Positions 45,920-46,296 of a stretch of DNA of 46,296 bases are shown here, piece after piece. This DNA is from a virus: positions 1-46,296 of IMG/VR virus record IMGVR_UViG_3300038592_000005; one strand, given 5' to 3'. Positions within the stretch are counted from its first letter, which is position 1. Every line of letters begins with the position of its first letter. The notes under the pieces are model-generated. The model searched no databases and was not told the DNA's origin. It worked only from the letters and a program-made list of their open reading frames with translations. Both the position numbers and the translations under genes were made by a program.

Positions 45920-46296
45920 ATGGCCAAACTTAAAGCACAACTGAAACTTCTGCGTGCCTGCGCCGAAGCGGTGGAGTGGGTTGAAGACAAGACCCTGACC
46001 GAAGCATGGGCCACCTGTGAACGCGCAGACTGGATGCTGTGGCTGTGCGAGCGCATGGCCGGAAAGCCCGATTGGCCGACGCGGCAGGCGCTGGTGCTCG
46101 TGGCATGCGCCTGCGCGGAAACAGTTCTGGAGATATTCGAGAAGAAATATCCGAAGGATGGGCGACCGCGCAAGGCGATTGAGACCGCCCGCGCGTGGGC
46201 CCAAGGCAGCGCGACGATTCATAAAGTGCGGAGCGCCGCCGCCGCCGCCTACGCCGCCTCCGCCGCCTCCGCCGCCGCCTACGCCGCCTCCGGCGC
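45920..46296 (+). CDS. Imm5-like / putative immunity protein, N-terminal part (3' end outside window)
   Basis: ATG 45920 follows GAGGAGGGAGTC. Opens MAKLKAQLKLLRACAEAVEW with a helical domain holding CERADWMLWLCERMAGKPDW, VLVACACAETVLEIF and RPRKAIETARAWAQGSATIH, then an Ala/Tyr/Ser repeat (AAAYAASAAS unit) up to the last base. It matches the N-terminal part of the Imm5-like family as I remember it. The C-terminal half is probably at 1..138. In bacteria such proteins are found near toxin modules; a phage role in toxin neutralisation or exclusion is speculative. Confidence 0.7.
   Translation, partial: MAKLKAQLKLLRACAEAVEWVEDKTLTEAWATCERADWMLWLCERMAGKPDWPTRQALVLVACACAETVLEIFEKKYPKDGRPRKAIETARAWAQGSATIHKVRSAAAAAYAASAASAAAYAASG
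46241..46291 (+). repeat. 30-bp coding tandem repeat (one and two-thirds copies)
   Basis: The 30-base unit starting GCCGCCGCCTACGCCGCCTC encodes AAAYAASAAS and begins again at 46271. GC-rich; together with the start repeat it likely caused the assembly break. Confidence 0.8.

Noticed and set aside
1-46296. CRISPR array, rRNA, integrase, DNA polymerase or attachment site
   Set aside because: No regular spaced repeats, no catalytic motifs of these proteins and no tRNA to supply an attachment site were seen.

Overview
The window reads as an essentially complete genome of a tailed double-stranded DNA phage, most likely podovirus-like. It has a large terminase, portal, major capsid protein, putative scaffold, a beta-propeller tail nozzle, ejection-protein candidates and giant fibres, but no sheath, tube, tape measure or baseplate gene. 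The last gene (from 45920) and the first partial gene (1..138) look like the two halves of one repeat-containing immunity-like gene. This suggests a circular or circularly permuted molecule whose assembly broke inside a GC-rich repeat. The host is not identifiable with certainty. GC-rich codon use, soil-type fibre repeats and Sec signal peptides on two fibre proteins fit a soil Gram-negative bacterium (Acidobacteriota is my guess, inference only).

Layout: (1) A plus-strand accessory block runs from about 44397 through the window end and on from 1 to 5776. It holds small overlapping genes of unknown function, a PD-(D/E)XK-like protein, an Imm5-like protein, a PAPS-reductase-family enzyme, a lipoprotein, and a lytic pair (papain-like peptidase and SleB-type hydrolase) separated by a putative homing endonuclease. 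(2) A late operon on the minus strand, read from 37550 down to 5773, encodes packaging, portal, scaffold, capsid, adaptor, phosphatase, nozzle, ejection proteins, fibres and two membrane proteins (holin candidates). (3) A plus-strand operon at 37650..43473 encodes a GT2-GT9-methyltransferase fusion, two further glycosyltransferase-like proteins, a sugar C-methyltransferase-like protein and a C5-cytosine methyltransferase. (4) A structured, G-rich non-coding stretch lies at 43474..43846, next to a minus-strand zinc-ribbon protein gene (43847..44275).

Two features stand out. First, the late and lysis regions carry six putative free-standing endonuclease genes of several families: PD-(D/E)XK with a Cys cluster, HNH-AP2, a Cys-knuckle HNH-like protein, endonuclease VII type, LAGLIDADG and HNH. 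They sit between virion or lysis genes. One is flanked by near-identical 15-bp repeats that reproduce the N-terminal codons of the gene it displaced. Second, a short dyad, AACG-N-CGTT joined to TTGC, occurs four times at or near promoter-like sequences and may be the phage's operator.

No DNA polymerase, helicase, primase, integrase, tRNA or CRISPR array was found, so replication probably relies on the host. Reading frames, motifs, Shine-Dalgarno sites, repeats and promoter hexamers were read directly from the sequence. Family assignments come from remembered motif patterns and were not searched.
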